This document shows, in pieces, positions 1-11,300 of a stretch of DNA of 64,000 bases. The stretch covers positions 44,943 through 108,942 of the forward strand of contig JAFKFG010000015.1 in assembly GCA_017307355.1 (NCBI GenBank), written 5' to 3'. Under the pieces are notes generated by a model. The model made no database searches and was not told where the DNA came from. It saw nothing but the letters and a program-made list of their open reading frames with translations. The stretch comes from Alphaproteobacteria bacterium. GTDB taxonomy: Bacteria > Pseudomonadota > Alphaproteobacteria > Micropepsales > Micropepsaceae. A program made the position numbers and the translations under genes. The first letter of the stretch is position 1, and each line of letters begins with the position of its first letter.

Positions 1-297
1 GCGGGGATCGATGCCGAATTGATCGATCTGCGCTCCATCGTGCCTCTGGATGTGGAGACCATCGTCGCCTCGGTGACCAAGACCGGCCGCTGCGTGATCG
101 TGCACGAGGCCTCGCGCTTTGCCGGCTTCGGTTCCGAACTGTCGGCGCTGGTGCAGGAGCGCTGCTTCTTCCATCTCAAAAGCCCGATCCGGCGGGTCAC
201 GGGCTGGGACACGCCCTATCCGCACGCCTTCGAATGGGACTATTTTCCGGGACCGGCGCGGGTCGCCAAAGCGCTGAAGCAGGCGATGGAGGATTAG
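1..297 (+). CDS. Branched-chain 2-oxoacid dehydrogenase E1 beta subunit, C-terminal part (5' end outside window)
   Basis: This is the last 98 codons of a thiamine-dependent 2-oxoacid dehydrogenase E1 beta subunit, which pairs with E1 alpha to decarboxylate branched 2-oxoacids and acylate the lipoyl group of E2. The frame is open from base 1. It shows the transketolase C-terminal fold: an IDLRSIVPLD strand, a GRCVIVHEA segment, and the ending with TPYPHAFEWDYFPGP typical of the branched-chain/acetoin E1 beta group. It ends in TAG at 295-297, one base before the E2 start, so it is the upstream member of the same operon. A pyruvate or acetoin E1 beta is possible from this fragment, but the liu genes downstream favour the branched-chain role. 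Confidence 0.88.
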   Translation, partial: AGIDAELIDLRSIVPLDVETIVASVTKTGRCVIVHEASRFAGFGSELSALVQERCFFHLKSPIRRVTGWDTPYPHAFEWDYFPGPARVAKALKQAMED

Positions 298-298
298 G

Positions 299-1510
299 AT
301 GGGTCGCTACCTGTTCCGTCTCCCCGACATCGGCGAAGGTGTCGCCGAGGCCGAGATCACGGCCTGGCATGTGAAGCCGGGCGATCGCATCGCCGAAGAC
401 GGTCCGCTCTTGGACGTGATGACCGACAAGGTCACGGTGGACATGACCTCGCCGGTCGAAGGCACGGTGACGGCGATCCATGGCGATGTGGGCAGCATGG
501 CGCCGGTGGGCGCGGTGCTGGTGGAATTGGACGTGGCTGGCGAGGCGCCGGCCGAAACGAAAACCGAAACCCGGCAGGATGTGGCGCAGAATGCCCGTGC
601 GGCGGAGACGCCGCTCGCGCCGTCTGTCGCGGCAGCACCCGTCAATCCCGATCCTACCGCGTCCCCCGCAACCCGGCGCCGTGCCCGGGAATGGGGCATC
701 CGGCTGGAAGATGTGCGGGGCACCGGTCCCAGAGGGCGCATCCTGGTGGAAGATCTGGAGCGGCTGCGTGGCCGCGCCGTGCCGCGCAATGCCGAGCCCC
801 GCGACGCCATCGAAGAGATCAAGCTGGTGGGTATGCGCCGCAAGATCGCCGACCGGATGGCGCAATCCAAGCGGCAGATTCCCCATTTCGCCTATGTCGA
901 GGAATTCGATCTCACCGAGCTGGAAGGGCTGCGGGCCGAACTCAATGCCGGCCGCAAGGATGGCCAGCCCAAACTGACTCTTCTGCCGTTCTTCATGCAG
1001 GCGATGATCCGGCTGCTTCCCGAATTTCCCAGCATCAACGCCCATTACGACGAAACCGCCGGAGTGTTGAAGCGCCATGCCGCCATTCATATCGGGATCG
1101 CCACCCAGACCCCGAACGGCCTGATGGTGCCGGTGGTCCGCCATGCCGAAACCCGCGACCTGTGGGATTGCGCCCGCGAGCTTGCCCGGGTGACCGAAGC
1201 GGCGCGGAACGGCAGCGCCGCGCGCGAGGAGCTTTCCGGATCGACCATCACCCTGACCAGCCTGGGCGCGATGGGCGGCATCGCCGCCACCCCGATCATC
1301 AACCATCCCGAAGTCGCCATCATCGGTCCCAACAAGCTGACCGAGCGGCCGGTCATCGAAGGGGCATTCCTGACCCGGCGCAAGGTGACGAACCTGTCGT
1401 CTTCATTCGACCACCGCATCGTGGACGGCTATGATGCGGCCAGCTTCATCCAGCGCCTCAAGCGCCTGATGGAGCGTCCCGCATTGATCTTCATCGACGG
1501 TGCCCATTGA
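299..1510 (+). CDS. bkdB: Dihydrolipoamide acyltransferase E2 of branched-chain 2-oxoacid dehydrogenase
   Basis: E2 transfers the acyl group from lipoyl-lysine to CoA and forms the core of the complex. Domains visible over 403 residues: an N-terminal lipoyl domain with the modified lysine in TDKVTVD (Lys44); an alanine/proline linker at about 80-120; a peripheral subunit-binding domain at about 120-155 (SPATRRRAREWGI, GTGPRGRI); and a CoA acyltransferase catalytic domain with the family motif DHRIVDG (His372) near the C-terminus. There is only one lipoyl domain. The ATG lies one base after the E1 beta stop, and its own stop overlaps the next gene. The gene order (E1 beta, E2, then leucine catabolism) points to branched-chain substrates rather than pyruvate. 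Confidence 0.93.
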   Translation: MGRYLFRLPDIGEGVAEAEITAWHVKPGDRIAEDGPLLDVMTDKVTVDMTSPVEGTVTAIHGDVGSMAPVGAVLVELDVAGEAPAETKTETRQDVAQNARAAETPLAPSVAAAPVNPDPTASPATRRRAREWGIRLEDVRGTGPRGRILVEDLERLRGRAVPRNAEPRDAIEEIKLVGMRRKIADRMAQSKRQIPHFAYVEEFDLTELEGLRAELNAGRKDGQPKLTLLPFFMQAMIRLLPEFPSINAHYDETAGVLKRHAAIHIGIATQTPNGLMVPVVRHAETRDLWDCARELARVTEAARNGSAAREELSGSTITLTSLGAMGGIAATPIINHPEVAIIGPNKLTERPVIEGAFLTRRKVTNLSSSFDHRIVDGYDAASFIQRLKRLMERPALIFIDGAH

Positions 1511-1905
1511 CCAAACCGCCCGACCAGCAACCGGCGATCCGCGTGACGGCGATGCCGGCCGATGCCAATTTTTATGGCGACATTTTCGGCGGCTGGCTGA
1601 TGAGCATGATGGATTTGGCGGCGGGCAATGTCGCTTCGCGGCAGAGCGCGGGCCGCGCCGTGACGGTGGCGGTGGACGCGGTGGCTTTCCATCATCCCGT
1701 GCATGTGGGCGATGAGGTTTCGGTCTATGCCAAGGTGATTTCGGTGGGCCGCACCTCGATGAAGATCGCGGTGGAAGCCTGGCAGCGCGACCGCGATGGC
1801 GAGCGCAGCGCCAAGGTGACGGAAGCCCGCTTCACCTTTGTCGCCATCGACGAAGATCGCAAGCCCCGCCCCGTGCACAGGGACGCGTGGAAGGAGACGC
1901 CATGA
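1507..1905 (+). CDS. Acyl-CoA thioesterase, hotdog fold (YciA-like)
   Basis: Predicted single-hotdog acyl-CoA thioesterase of 132 residues. The N-terminal segment [19 protein letters not shown] followed by MDLAAG is the signature of the YciA/BFIT-type family, whose catalytic Asp lies in the GGWLM-x-x-MD helix. The [10 protein letters not shown] strand (about residue 60) and [11 protein letters not shown] are the matching beta elements. The start is a TTG overlapping the E2 stop by four bases, an unusual but well-placed coupled start. It probably hydrolyses surplus short or branched acyl-CoA and recycles CoA when flux through the pathway is high; the exact substrate is inferred from context. 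Confidence 0.88.
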   Translation: MTKPPDQQPAIRVTAMPADANFYGDIFGGWLMSMMDLAAGNVASRQSAGRAVTVAVDAVAFHHPVHVGDEVSVYAKVISVGRTSMKIAVEAWQRDRDGERSAKVTEARFTFVAIDEDRKPRPVHRDAWKETP

Positions 1906-3059
1906 GCGGACAATTGGATTTCGGGCTGGGCGAAACCGCCGAGATGATACGCGAGACGGTGCGCCGCTTCAGCGCCGAACAGATCGCGCCCATCGCCGCC
2001 GAGATCGACGCCACCAACAAATTTCCCCGGCATTTGTGGCCCCAGATGGGGGCGCTGGGCCTGCACGGCATCACGGTGGAGGAAGAGGCGGGCGGCCTGG
2101 GGATGGGCTATCTCGAGCATGCCGTGGCGATGGAAGAGGTTTCGCGCGGCTCCGCCTCGGTGGGGCTCAGCTATGGCGCCCATTCCAATCTCTGCATCAA
2201 CCAGCTTCGCCGCTGGGGCAGCGCGGAACAGAAAGCGCGCTATCTGCCCAAGCTGATTTCCGGCGAGCATGTGGGTTCGCTGGCGATGTCGGAAGCCGGC
2301 TCCGGCTCCGACGTGGTTTCGATGCGGTTGAAGGCGGAGAAGAAGGGCAACGACCGCTATGTCCTGAACGGCACCAAATTCTGGATCACCAATGCGCCGG
2401 AAGCCGATGTGCTGGTGGTCTATGCCAAGACCGACATGAATGCGGGGCCCAAAGGCATCACCGCCTTCCTGATCGAAAAGCGGATGAAAGGCTTCTCCAC
2501 CTCCCAGAAGTTGGACAAGATGGGAATGCGCGGCAGCGACACCGGCGAATTGGTGTTCCAGGATTGCGAAGTCCCCGCCGAAGCGGTGATGGGCGGCGAA
2601 GGCAATGGCGTCAAGGTGCTGATGTCCGGCTTGGATTACGAGCGGGTGGTGTTGTCGGCGGGGCCGCTGGGCATCATGCAGGCCTGCCTCGATGTGGTGC
2701 TGCCTTATGTGCGCGAGCGCAAGCAATTCGGCCAGCCCATCGGCAATTTCCAGCTGATGCAGGCCAAGATCGCGGACATGTATGTGGCGCTCAATTCCGC
2801 CCGCGCTTACGTCTATGCGGTGGCGCGGGCTTGCGACAGGGGGCGGACCACGCGCTTCGACGCGGCGGGCGCGATCCTGCTGGCGTCGGAGAATGCGGTG
2901 AAGACGTCGCTGGAAGCGATTCAGGCGCTGGGCGGTGCGGGTTACACCAAGGACTGGCCGGTGGAACGCTTCCTGCGCGATGCCAAGCTTTACGATATCG
3001 GGGCGGGCACCAATGAAATCCGCCGCTTCCTGATCGGGCGGGAGCTGATCGGCACATGA
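1902..3059 (+). CDS. liuA: Isovaleryl-CoA dehydrogenase
   Basis: FAD-dependent acyl-CoA dehydrogenase converting isovaleryl-CoA to 3-methylcrotonyl-CoA in leucine degradation, passing electrons to ETF. It has 385 residues with the three-domain ACAD layout; [11 protein letters not shown] is the FAD/substrate loop and [20 protein letters not shown] the C-terminal signature. A Glu at about 247 in YERVVLS sits where isovaleryl-type dehydrogenases carry their catalytic base, separating it from short-chain ACADs. The ATG at 1902 was chosen over an upstream GTG at 1887 because AAGGAG at 1891-1896 is well spaced and the ATGA overlap matches the rest of the operon. Its neighbours encode the next two steps. 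Confidence 0.92.
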   Translation: MSGQLDFGLGETAEMIRETVRRFSAEQIAPIAAEIDATNKFPRHLWPQMGALGLHGITVEEEAGGLGMGYLEHAVAMEEVSRGSASVGLSYGAHSNLCINQLRRWGSAEQKARYLPKLISGEHVGSLAMSEAGSGSDVVSMRLKAEKKGNDRYVLNGTKFWITNAPEADVLVVYAKTDMNAGPKGITAFLIEKRMKGFSTSQKLDKMGMRGSDTGELVFQDCEVPAEAVMGGEGNGVKVLMSGLDYERVVLSAGPLGIMQACLDVVLPYVRERKQFGQPIGNFQLMQAKIADMYVALNSARAYVYAVARACDRGRTTRFDAAGAILLASENAVKTSLEAIQALGGAGYTKDWPVERFLRDAKLYDIGAGTNEIRRFLIGRELIGT

Positions 3060-4651
3060 CAATTCTGTCGTCGCTGATCGACCGCCAGAGCGAGGCCTTC
3101 GCGACGAATGCGGCGCATAATCGCGCGCTGGTCGAGGATTTAAAAGCGCGAACCGCCAAGGCGGCGCTGGGTGGTTCCGAATCCGCGCGCCATAAACATA
3201 CGGCACGCGGCAAGCTTCTGCCTCGCGAGCGGGTGAATCGGCTGCTCGATCCCGGTTCGCCCTTCCTGGAGATCGGCGCTTTGGCCGCGAACGGGCTTTA
3301 TGGCGACGAGGCGCCTGGCGCCGGCATCATCGCCGGGATCGGCCGGGTTATGGGCCGCGAAGTGATGATCGCCGCCAACGACGCCACCGTGAAAGGCGGC
3401 GCCTATTTTCCCATGACGGTGAAGAAGCATCTCAGGGCACAAGAGATCGCGCAGCAGAACCGGCTGCCCTGTCTTTATCTGGTGGATAGCGGCGGCGCCA
3501 ACCTGCCGCACCAGGCCGAGGTTTTTCCCGACCGCGATCATTTCGGCCGCATTTTCTTCAATCAGGCGCAGATGTCGGCGGAAGGGATCGCCCAGATCGC
3601 CTGCGTGATGGGAAGCTGCACGGCGGGCGGCGCCTATGTTCCCGCCATGTCGGATGAAAGCATCATCGTGCGGGGGCAGGGCACCATCTTTCTCGCCGGT
3701 CCGCCCCTGGTGAAGGCGGCGACAGGCGAAGTGATTTCCGCCGAAGACCTGGGTGGCGCTGAAGTTCATGGCCGCAAATCCGGCGTGGTGGACCATGTCG
3801 CCGAGAATGACGAGCAGGCCCTGCTGCTGCTGCGCCAGATCGTCGGCACCTTGGGCAAGGCGCACAAAGCCGATGTGGCGCTAGGCACTGTGCGCCCGCC
3901 CAAATTCGATGCCGCAGACCTTTATGGGATCGTGCCGCGCGATGTGCGCGCGCCTTATGATGTCCGCGAAGTGATCGCCCGCATTGTCGACGGTTCCGAC
4001 ATGCATGAATTCAAGCCATTGTATGGCTCGACTCTTGTCTGCGGCTTCGCCCATATCTGGGGCATGCCGGTGGCGATCCTGGCCAATAACGGCGTGCTGT
4101 TTTCCGAAAGCGCGCTCAAAGGCGCTCATTTCATCGAACTGGCCTGCCAGCGCCGGATTCCGCTGCTGTTCCTGCAGAATGTTTCCGGCTTCATGGTGGG
4201 CGGCAAATATGAAGCGGGCGGCATCGCCAAGGACGGTGCCAAGCTGGTGACGGCGGTGGCCACCGCGACGGTGCCCAAGATCACCGTCCTGATCGGCGGC
4301 AGTTTCGGCGCCGGCAATTACGGCATGTGCGGCCGGGCCTATTCACCCCGCTTTCTCTTCACCTGGCCCAATAGCCGCATCAGCGTGATGGGCGGCGAGC
4401 AGGCGGCTTCGGTGCTGGCCACCGTACATCGCGACGCGGACCGCTGGACCAAGGAAGAAGCCGAAGCCTTCAAGGCTCCGGTGCGGCAGAAATATGAAGA
4501 CGAAGGCAATCCCTATTACGCCACCGCGCGGATGTGGGATGACGGCATCATCGATCCCGTTCAGACCCGTGATGTGCTGGGCCTGGCATTCGCCGCGACC
4601 TTGAATGCGCCCATTCCTGCCCAACCCCGTTTCGGCCTGTTCCGCATGTGA
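3056..4651 (+). CDS. liuB: Methylcrotonyl-CoA carboxylase, carboxyltransferase (beta) subunit
   Basis: Carboxyltransferase subunit (531 residues) of biotin-dependent 3-methylcrotonyl-CoA carboxylase; it moves CO2 from biotin to 3-methylcrotonyl-CoA to give 3-methylglutaconyl-CoA. Two crotonase-like halves are visible. The first contains [20 protein letters not shown] and [11 protein letters not shown]; the second has [19 protein letters not shown] and the [19 protein letters not shown] block typical of MCC beta rather than propionyl-CoA carboxylase. Length is standard. It starts in an ATGA overlap with isovaleryl-CoA dehydrogenase, and the alpha subunit follows after 4 bases. Confidence 0.94.
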   Translation: MTILSSLIDRQSEAFATNAAHNRALVEDLKARTAKAALGGSESARHKHTARGKLLPRERVNRLLDPGSPFLEIGALAANGLYGDEAPGAGIIAGIGRVMGREVMIAANDATVKGGAYFPMTVKKHLRAQEIAQQNRLPCLYLVDSGGANLPHQAEVFPDRDHFGRIFFNQAQMSAEGIAQIACVMGSCTAGGAYVPAMSDESIIVRGQGTIFLAGPPLVKAATGEVISAEDLGGAEVHGRKSGVVDHVAENDEQALLLLRQIVGTLGKAHKADVALGTVRPPKFDAADLYGIVPRDVRAPYDVREVIARIVDGSDMHEFKPLYGSTLVCGFAHIWGMPVAILANNGVLFSESALKGAHFIELACQRRIPLLFLQNVSGFMVGGKYEAGGIAKDGAKLVTAVATATVPKITVLIGGSFGAGNYGMCGRAYSPRFLFTWPNSRISVMGGEQAASVLATVHRDADRWTKEEAEAFKAPVRQKYEDEGNPYYATARMWDDGIIDPVQTRDVLGLAFAATLNAPIPAQPRFGLFRM

Positions 4652-4655
4652 CGCC

Positions 4656-6511
<1,856 letters not shown>

Positions 6512-6512
<1 letters not shown>

Positions 6513-6958
6513 TGGCGGGGCGCACATTCGAACAATGGAAGGTCGGCGATCATATCGCCCATGCACTCAGCCGCACGGTGACGGAAGCCGACAATCTTCT
6601 GATCACCACTCTCACGCACAATACCCAGCCGCTGCATCTGGATGCCCAATATGCCGCCGGCACGGAATTCGGGCGCATCGTGGTCAACGGGCTTTTCACA
6701 TTCTCTTTGATGGTGGGCATTTCCGTCGCCGACACCACGTTGGGAACGCTGGTGGCCAATCTGGGCTATGACAAGGTGACAATGCCCAAGCCTGTCTTCA
6801 TCGGCGATACGCTGAAGGTCGAAACCGAAGTGATGGAGTTGCGCGCCTCCAAATCTCGGCCCCAAGCAGGCATCGTCACCTTCCGTCACCGCGCCTTCAA
6901 TCAGCATGGCGAGATGGTGTGCGAAGCGCTTCGCACCGCGCTGGTGTCGCGCGCATGA
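6512..6958 (+). CDS. MaoC-family hydratase/dehydratase
   Basis: A 148-residue R-hydratase-like hotdog protein. The MaoC motifs are present: FEQWKVGD at the N-terminus, [22 protein letters not shown] (catalytic Asp/His pair region) and [16 protein letters not shown]. It starts one base into the MCC alpha stop (TGATG overlap) and is followed by a CitE-type lyase. Because no crotonase-type methylglutaconyl-CoA hydratase is visible in the operon, this protein could hydrate 3-methylglutaconyl-CoA. Alternatively, with the lyase, it could act on mesaconyl- or itaconyl-type CoA esters. The family call is firm; the substrate is inference. Confidence 0.88.
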
Positions 6959-7794
6959 GGATGCGCTCGCTGCTTTTCGTGCCGGGCGACCGTCCCGAGC
7001 GGATGAAAAAGGCCCGGGATCTCAATGCCGATGTCCTGATCCTGGATCTGGAGGATTCGGTCACGGCGGCCCGGAAAGACGATGCCCGCAAGGCGGTGGC
7101 GGATTCTCTGGGCGAACCCCGCCCGGTGCCTGTCTTCGTCCGCGTCAATCCGGCGGCATCGCTGATGGAACAGGACCTTGCCGGGATCATGCCCGGCCGG
7201 CCTGACGGCATCATGCTGCCAAAGGCGGAAGGCGGTGCGTCGGTCGCGTCTGTTGCCCGTCGCCTGGATGCACTGGGCGACAAGAACACGCGCATCCTGC
7301 CCATCGCCACCGAAACCCCGGCGGCGATTTTCGCGCTGGGCACCTATGGCCATGTCACGGACCGGCTTTGCGGCTTGACCTGGGGCGCGGAAGATCTGCC
7401 GTCCGCCATCGGCGCGACCACGGCGCGAGAGCCGGATGGCAGTTTCACCGCGCCTTATCAGATGGTGCGGTCCCTGGCGCTGTTCGCGGCCCATGCGGCT
7501 GGCGTTGCGGCGATCGAGACGGTCTATCCCGCCTTGAAGGATGAGCAGGGCCTGATGGATTACGCCATGCGGGCCCGGCGCGACGGTTTTTCCGGCATGC
7601 TGGCGATCCATCCCGCGCAGCTCGCCATCATTCACACCGCCTTCACGCCGTCCAAGGAAGACGCCGCCTGGGCGCAGCGGGTGGTCGAGGCCTTCGCCGC
7701 CCATCCCAATGCGGGCGCGCTGCAGATCGACGGGCAGATGATGGATGCGCCGCACCTGAAACTGGCACAGCGGATTCTCACCTCCACATCCTGA
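6955..7794 (+). CDS. CitE/HpcH-family CoA ester lyase
   Basis: Class II TIM-barrel CoA lyase of the CitE family, about 280 residues. Visible motifs: [13 protein letters not shown] (CoA-binding start), [10 protein letters not shown] (metal/acid residues), [32 protein letters not shown] and the C-terminal [12 protein letters not shown]. Members cleave malyl-, citramalyl- or related 3-hydroxyacyl-CoA to acetyl-CoA plus an oxoacid. The start is ATG 6955 in an ATGA overlap with maoC; ATG 6961 is an alternative. It is the last gene of the operon, converging on the minus-strand hydrolase 8 bases away. It might replace the HMG-CoA lyase that the leucine pathway needs and that is not seen here; this is inference. 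Confidence 0.85.
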   Translation: MRMRSLLFVPGDRPERMKKARDLNADVLILDLEDSVTAARKDDARKAVADSLGEPRPVPVFVRVNPAASLMEQDLAGIMPGRPDGIMLPKAEGGASVASVARRLDALGDKNTRILPIATETPAAIFALGTYGHVTDRLCGLTWGAEDLPSAIGATTAREPDGSFTAPYQMVRSLALFAAHAAGVAAIETVYPALKDEQGLMDYAMRARRDGFSGMLAIHPAQLAIIHTAFTPSKEDAAWAQRVVEAFAAHPNAGALQIDGQMMDAPHLKLAQRILTSTS

Positions 7795-7802
7795 CGGGCG
7801 CT

Positions 7803-9701
7803 CTATTTCCCCGACACCACCGGCAGCAGAATCGCGCTGGCTTCGGCGCCGCCATGGAAGACCGATTGCGTGGCGGCTTTATAATCCTGCGGCTTGGCCA
7901 GGAATATATTGTCCACATAGGTCTGCGGGTTGCGGTCGTACAAGGGAAACCAGCTCGACTGGATCTGCACCATGATCCGGTGCCCGGGCAGGAAGACATG
8001 GTTGGTCGGCGGCAGGGTGAAGCGATAGCGTTGCGCCGTATTGGCCGGGATGGGCGAGGGGTGCTCGAAACTTTCCCGGTACCGACCCCGGAAAATGTCC
8101 ATGGCGATGGGAAGCTCATACCCAGACATGTCCGGCCGCGCCGCATGCATGTCGGGATAGACATCGATCACTTTCACCACCCAATCGCTGTCGGTGCCCG
8201 TGGTGGCGGCAAACAGATCGACCGACGGGATGCCGCTGATGCGGACCTCCGACGTCAAGGGCTGCGTGACATATGTCAGCACATCGGGCCGGTTCTCGAA
8301 CGGGCGCTGGTCGGTGGTCAGCCAGGATTGCCAGCGGGGTGTATCGGAAAAGCGGATCGGCCGCGGGATGTAGGGAATGGGCTTGGCGGGATCGGAAATA
8401 TAGGAGTCCGATCCGGCGTCCGGCTTGCTGAACGACAATCCGCCATTGGCGCCCAGGAAAAGCGGCGTGAGCGGATTTGCACAAGCGGTCGCGCACGCCA
8501 GCGGCCAATCGTCGAAACGATCCCAGCGATTGGCCCCGACATTGTAGATCATCGCCTTGGGCGTCACCGGCGCCGGCTTGTCCTTCAGATAATGATCGAA
8601 GAATGGCTTGAGGATGTCGCGCCGCCATTGCAGGGCGGTGTCGCCTTCGAATTTCAGATCGCCCAGCACCGTGCCGTCATAATTGGCGCCGCTGTGACGC
8701 CAGGGCCCGATGACTAGGAAATTGTTGGCGCCATGCCCCGCATTCTTGAGCGCCTGGAAGGAATGGACGGCGCCCCACATATCCTCCTGGTCGAACAGGC
8801 CTTGCTCCCACATGGTGGGAACCTGGGACGGGTGCTGCACCAGCAGCTTGTCCAGCGCCTGGCCTTGCCAGAATGCGTCATAGGCCGGGTGCTTCACGGT
8901 CCGCAGATAATAAGGGAATTGCTCAAGCCCGTGCTGCCTGGCCCAGCCATCGACAGAGCCGGCGCGCAGAAAACTTTCGTAATCGTCATAGATCGCGCGC
9001 GGAATGTCGCTGCCTTCGCCGCGTGCGCTGGTCTCGGCCGGGATGAAGTCCAGGCTGTTCTGGCGATAGGCGCCATAATGAAACCAATCGTCTCCCATCC
9101 AGCCGTCGATCATGGGGCTTTCGGGCGCGGTGACTTTCAAGGCCGGATGCGGATCCAGCAACGCCATCACCACGGTAAACCCTTCATAGGACGAGCCGAC
9201 CATGCCCACGCGGCCGTTGCTTTCCTTGATGTTCTTGACCAGCCAGTCGATCGTGTCCCAGGCGTCGGTGGTTTCGTCGGTCTTGGTGGGATTGAGCGGT
9301 CCGCGCACCGGGCGGGTGATGACGAAGTCGCCTTGCGATCCATATTTGCCGCGAATGTCCTGAAACACCCGGATATAGCCGTCATCGGTGAAGAGCTGGT
9401 CGCCCTTGGGCAAGGTGACGGCGCGGTACGGCGAGTCTTCGGCCTGGGCGCGTCGTGCGGCATTGTAGGGCGTGCGGGTGAGGAGCATGGGCGCGTCATG
9501 CGCGCCCTTGGGAATGACCAGCACAGTGTAGAGTTTCACGCCGTCCCGCATGGGGATCATCACAACCCGGCGCTCGTAATCGTTTGCGGCGGTGTTTTTG
9601 ACGAGTTTCGCGGGAATATCCGTGAGGTCCGATTGAATCTGGGCGCTGGCCGGCACCGCCAGAAGTGTGGCCAGGAAAAAGGGCAATAGTGCTGCGCGCA
9701 T
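7803..9701 (-). CDS. Exported CocE/NonD-family serine hydrolase (X-Pro dipeptidyl-peptidase S15 type)
   Basis: Secreted alpha/beta hydrolase of 632 residues that probably cleaves an ester or amide bond. A signal peptide (LLPFFLATLLAVPASAQ) covers the first 21 residues. The S15 domain carries the nucleophile motif GSSYEG (Ser about 171), the early strand RDGVKLYTVLVIPKG, DIRGKYGSQGDF, and the GPWRHSG region that supplies the catalytic His. The C-terminal half matches the jelly-roll domain of CocE and glutaryl-7-ACA acylases (RYRESFEHPSPI, FLPGHRIMVQIQSSWFP). It lies on the opposite strand to region 1 and 38 bases from the MocR regulator. The substrate cannot be told; members act on cocaine, amino-acid esters and beta-lactam side chains. 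Confidence 0.88.
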   Translation of the reverse strand: MRAALLPFFLATLLAVPASAQIQSDLTDIPAKLVKNTAANDYERRVVMIPMRDGVKLYTVLVIPKGAHDAPMLLTRTPYNAARRAQAEDSPYRAVTLPKGDQLFTDDGYIRVFQDIRGKYGSQGDFVITRPVRGPLNPTKTDETTDAWDTIDWLVKNIKESNGRVGMVGSSYEGFTVVMALLDPHPALKVTAPESPMIDGWMGDDWFHYGAYRQNSLDFIPAETSARGEGSDIPRAIYDDYESFLRAGSVDGWARQHGLEQFPYYLRTVKHPAYDAFWQGQALDKLLVQHPSQVPTMWEQGLFDQEDMWGAVHSFQALKNAGHGANNFLVIGPWRHSGANYDGTVLGDLKFEGDTALQWRRDILKPFFDHYLKDKPAPVTPKAMIYNVGANRWDRFDDWPLACATACANPLTPLFLGANGGLSFSKPDAGSDSYISDPAKPIPYIPRPIRFSDTPRWQSWLTTDQRPFENRPDVLTYVTQPLTSEVRISGIPSVDLFAATTGTDSDWVVKVIDVYPDMHAARPDMSGYELPIAMDIFRGRYRESFEHPSPIPANTAQRYRFTLPPTNHVFLPGHRIMVQIQSSWFPLYDRNPQTYVDNIFLAKPQDYKAATQSVFHGGAEASAILLPVVSGK

Positions 9702-9739
9702 CGATGTGCTCCCTATTCAATCGGGGCGTTTTGCCCGCG

Positions 9740-11119
9740 CTATAATAAAGAATCCCAACCCGACGGCCTGGATGACAGCGCGCCTTTCAGGCGCTCAAGA
9801 CCGACCTTCAATTGTTCGATGCTGGACGCCGTGCCCAGGCACAAGCGGATGCCGGAAATGCTCGCGCCCGGCAGCACCGGGCTTTCCGGCGGCGCGACCA
9901 CCAGGCCCGCGCGCAAGGCCCGGCTCACCACCAATTCGGTTTCGTGCGCCGGCATGGACAGCCACAGATGCGGCGCCGATGTGGGCGTCTTCTTGTCCAG
10001 ACCTAGCATGGCGCGCGCGAGAACCAGGCGGCGACCGATCTCTTCGGTGACGGCATCGGCGATCTTGAAGGCCGAACCATCTTCGATCCAGTGGGTAAAA
10101 AGCAGGCCACCCAGAGCGGACGGCGAAACCATGGTCGCCCGTATCGCTTGAACGATGGAATCAAACGAGGGGCCCGGCGGGCAGACCAGAAATCCCAGGC
10201 GCAATCCGGGCGCCAAGGATTTCGAAATGCCGCCGATATAGAAGCTTCTTTCCGGCAGATAGGCCGAGATCGGTACGGTGGGCTCGTCGCCGTGATTTCC
10301 GAACAGGGCGTAATTGTCGTCTTCGACCAGCCACAATTTGTTGCGCTGGGCGATTTTTGCGATCGCTTGGCGCCGCGCCTCGCTCATGGTGCGGCCGGTG
10401 GGATTTTGCGCCGTGGGCATCAGATAAAGAATCTTCGACTTGGTTTGGCGACAGGCCGCTTCCAGCTCGGCGGGGGCGATGCCTTCGCCATCCATCCGAA
10501 TGCCGTGCAGCTTATAGCCGCGATGCTGCGCCAGCGTCTTCATTCCATAGAAAGTCGCCTCTTCGCAGAGGATGGTGTCGCCGGGCTTGGCCAACAGTTC
10601 GAAGACCAGGGACATGGCGTGTTGCGCGCCGGTGGTCGGGATCAGCCGCTTCCAATCCACGTCGTAATTCGCCACCCGCTTGAGCCATATGGCCGCCGCG
10701 CGGCGCTGGTTTTCCGGCCCGGCGGAGGGCGCATAAGACAAGGCGCCGAACGCTTCCCATTGCCGCATGGCATAGGATTTGTAGTCAATGAAATAGGGCA
10801 CCGCGGCGTGATGGGGAACGACATTGACCGAAAGATCGATGATCTGGTCTTCGAAGCTTTCCGGCGACAGGTCTTCGCCAAAAGGGCTTGTGACATAGGT
10901 TCCGCGGCCTACCTGGCCCCGCGCCAGGCCGCGCCGCTCCGCCTCAAGATAGGCCTTGGTGATGGTGCCGACGCTGAAGCCCAGATGATCGGCCAGCAGG
11001 CGTTGCGCGGGAAGCCGCGTTCCGTTCTTGAGCGTGCCGCTTCGAACGTCGCGTTCGAGCGCCGAAACGATTCGGTCGTGCAGAGGGCCGGAGCCGCTCA
11101 GCTTGGGTTTCCAGGACAT
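9740..11119 (-). CDS. MocR-type regulator (GntR HTH fused to class I aminotransferase fold)
   Basis: PLP-binding transcription factor, 459 residues. A GntR winged helix occupies the first 75 residues (LHDRIVSALERDV, TRLPAQRLLADHLGFSVGT, GQVGRGTYV). An aminotransferase-like domain follows, with IPTTGAQHAMS, YLMPTAQNPTG, LVEDDNYALF and the PLP-lysine segment GGISKSLAPGLRLGF. MocR proteins sense PLP adducts of amines or amino acids and usually control a divergent gene. Here the divergent genes are amine oxidases behind twin motifs (see the regulatory features). ATG 11119 is preferred over a start at 11146 because a GGAAG lies 6 bases upstream and the HTH begins directly after it. Confidence 0.9.
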   Translation of the reverse strand: MSWKPKLSGSGPLHDRIVSALERDVRSGTLKNGTRLPAQRLLADHLGFSVGTITKAYLEAERRGLARGQVGRGTYVTSPFGEDLSPESFEDQIIDLSVNVVPHHAAVPYFIDYKSYAMRQWEAFGALSYAPSAGPENQRRAAAIWLKRVANYDVDWKRLIPTTGAQHAMSLVFELLAKPGDTILCEEATFYGMKTLAQHRGYKLHGIRMDGEGIAPAELEAACRQTKSKILYLMPTAQNPTGRTMSEARRQAIAKIAQRNKLWLVEDDNYALFGNHGDEPTVPISAYLPERSFYIGGISKSLAPGLRLGFLVCPPGPSFDSIVQAIRATMVSPSALGGLLFTHWIEDGSAFKIADAVTEEIGRRLVLARAMLGLDKKTPTSAPHLWLSMPAHETELVVSRALRAGLVVAPPESPVLPGASISGIRLCLGTASSIEQLKVGLERLKGALSSRPSGWDSLL

Positions 11120-11210
11120 TCGAGCTTCCAAAGCAGGGCGCAACATTTTCTACATCCGAATGGCGTCGTCGCATAATCGGTCCAGTGCGTTGTGCCGCAC
11201 GAAACCGATT

Positions 11211-11247
11211 AATGTATTAGTACAATAGTGGAATTGACATATAATAT
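11211..11247 (+). promoter_or_regulatory. Putative MocR operator/promoter of the first amine oxidase
   Basis: AT-rich block in a GC-rich background, reading TATTAGTACAATAGT then GGAATTGACATATAATATG. It matches a block at 12999-13034 over about 30 positions (shared core TAGTACAATA, then AATTGACATATA after a short variable gap). The ATTAGTACAAT half resembles operators of MocR regulators, and TATAAT at 11240-11245 is a possible -10. It lies 54 to 90 bases before the oxidase ATG, in the divergent gap with the MocR gene. Function is inferred. Confidence 0.6.
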
Positions 11248-11300
11248 GCAAGCGCATTTGCTCGCCCGCGCGATGAAAGAAAGCCTGGCGGGTCTGCATC

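Noticed and set aside
197..1306. Long minus-strand frame of 369 codons opposite the E2 gene
   Set aside because: It is antisense to a clear E2 gene, rich in Arg/His/Gly and without family motifs.
1725..3206. 493-codon minus-strand frame opposite isovaleryl-CoA dehydrogenase
   Set aside because: Shadow of a well-supported gene; composition typical of high-GC antisense frames.
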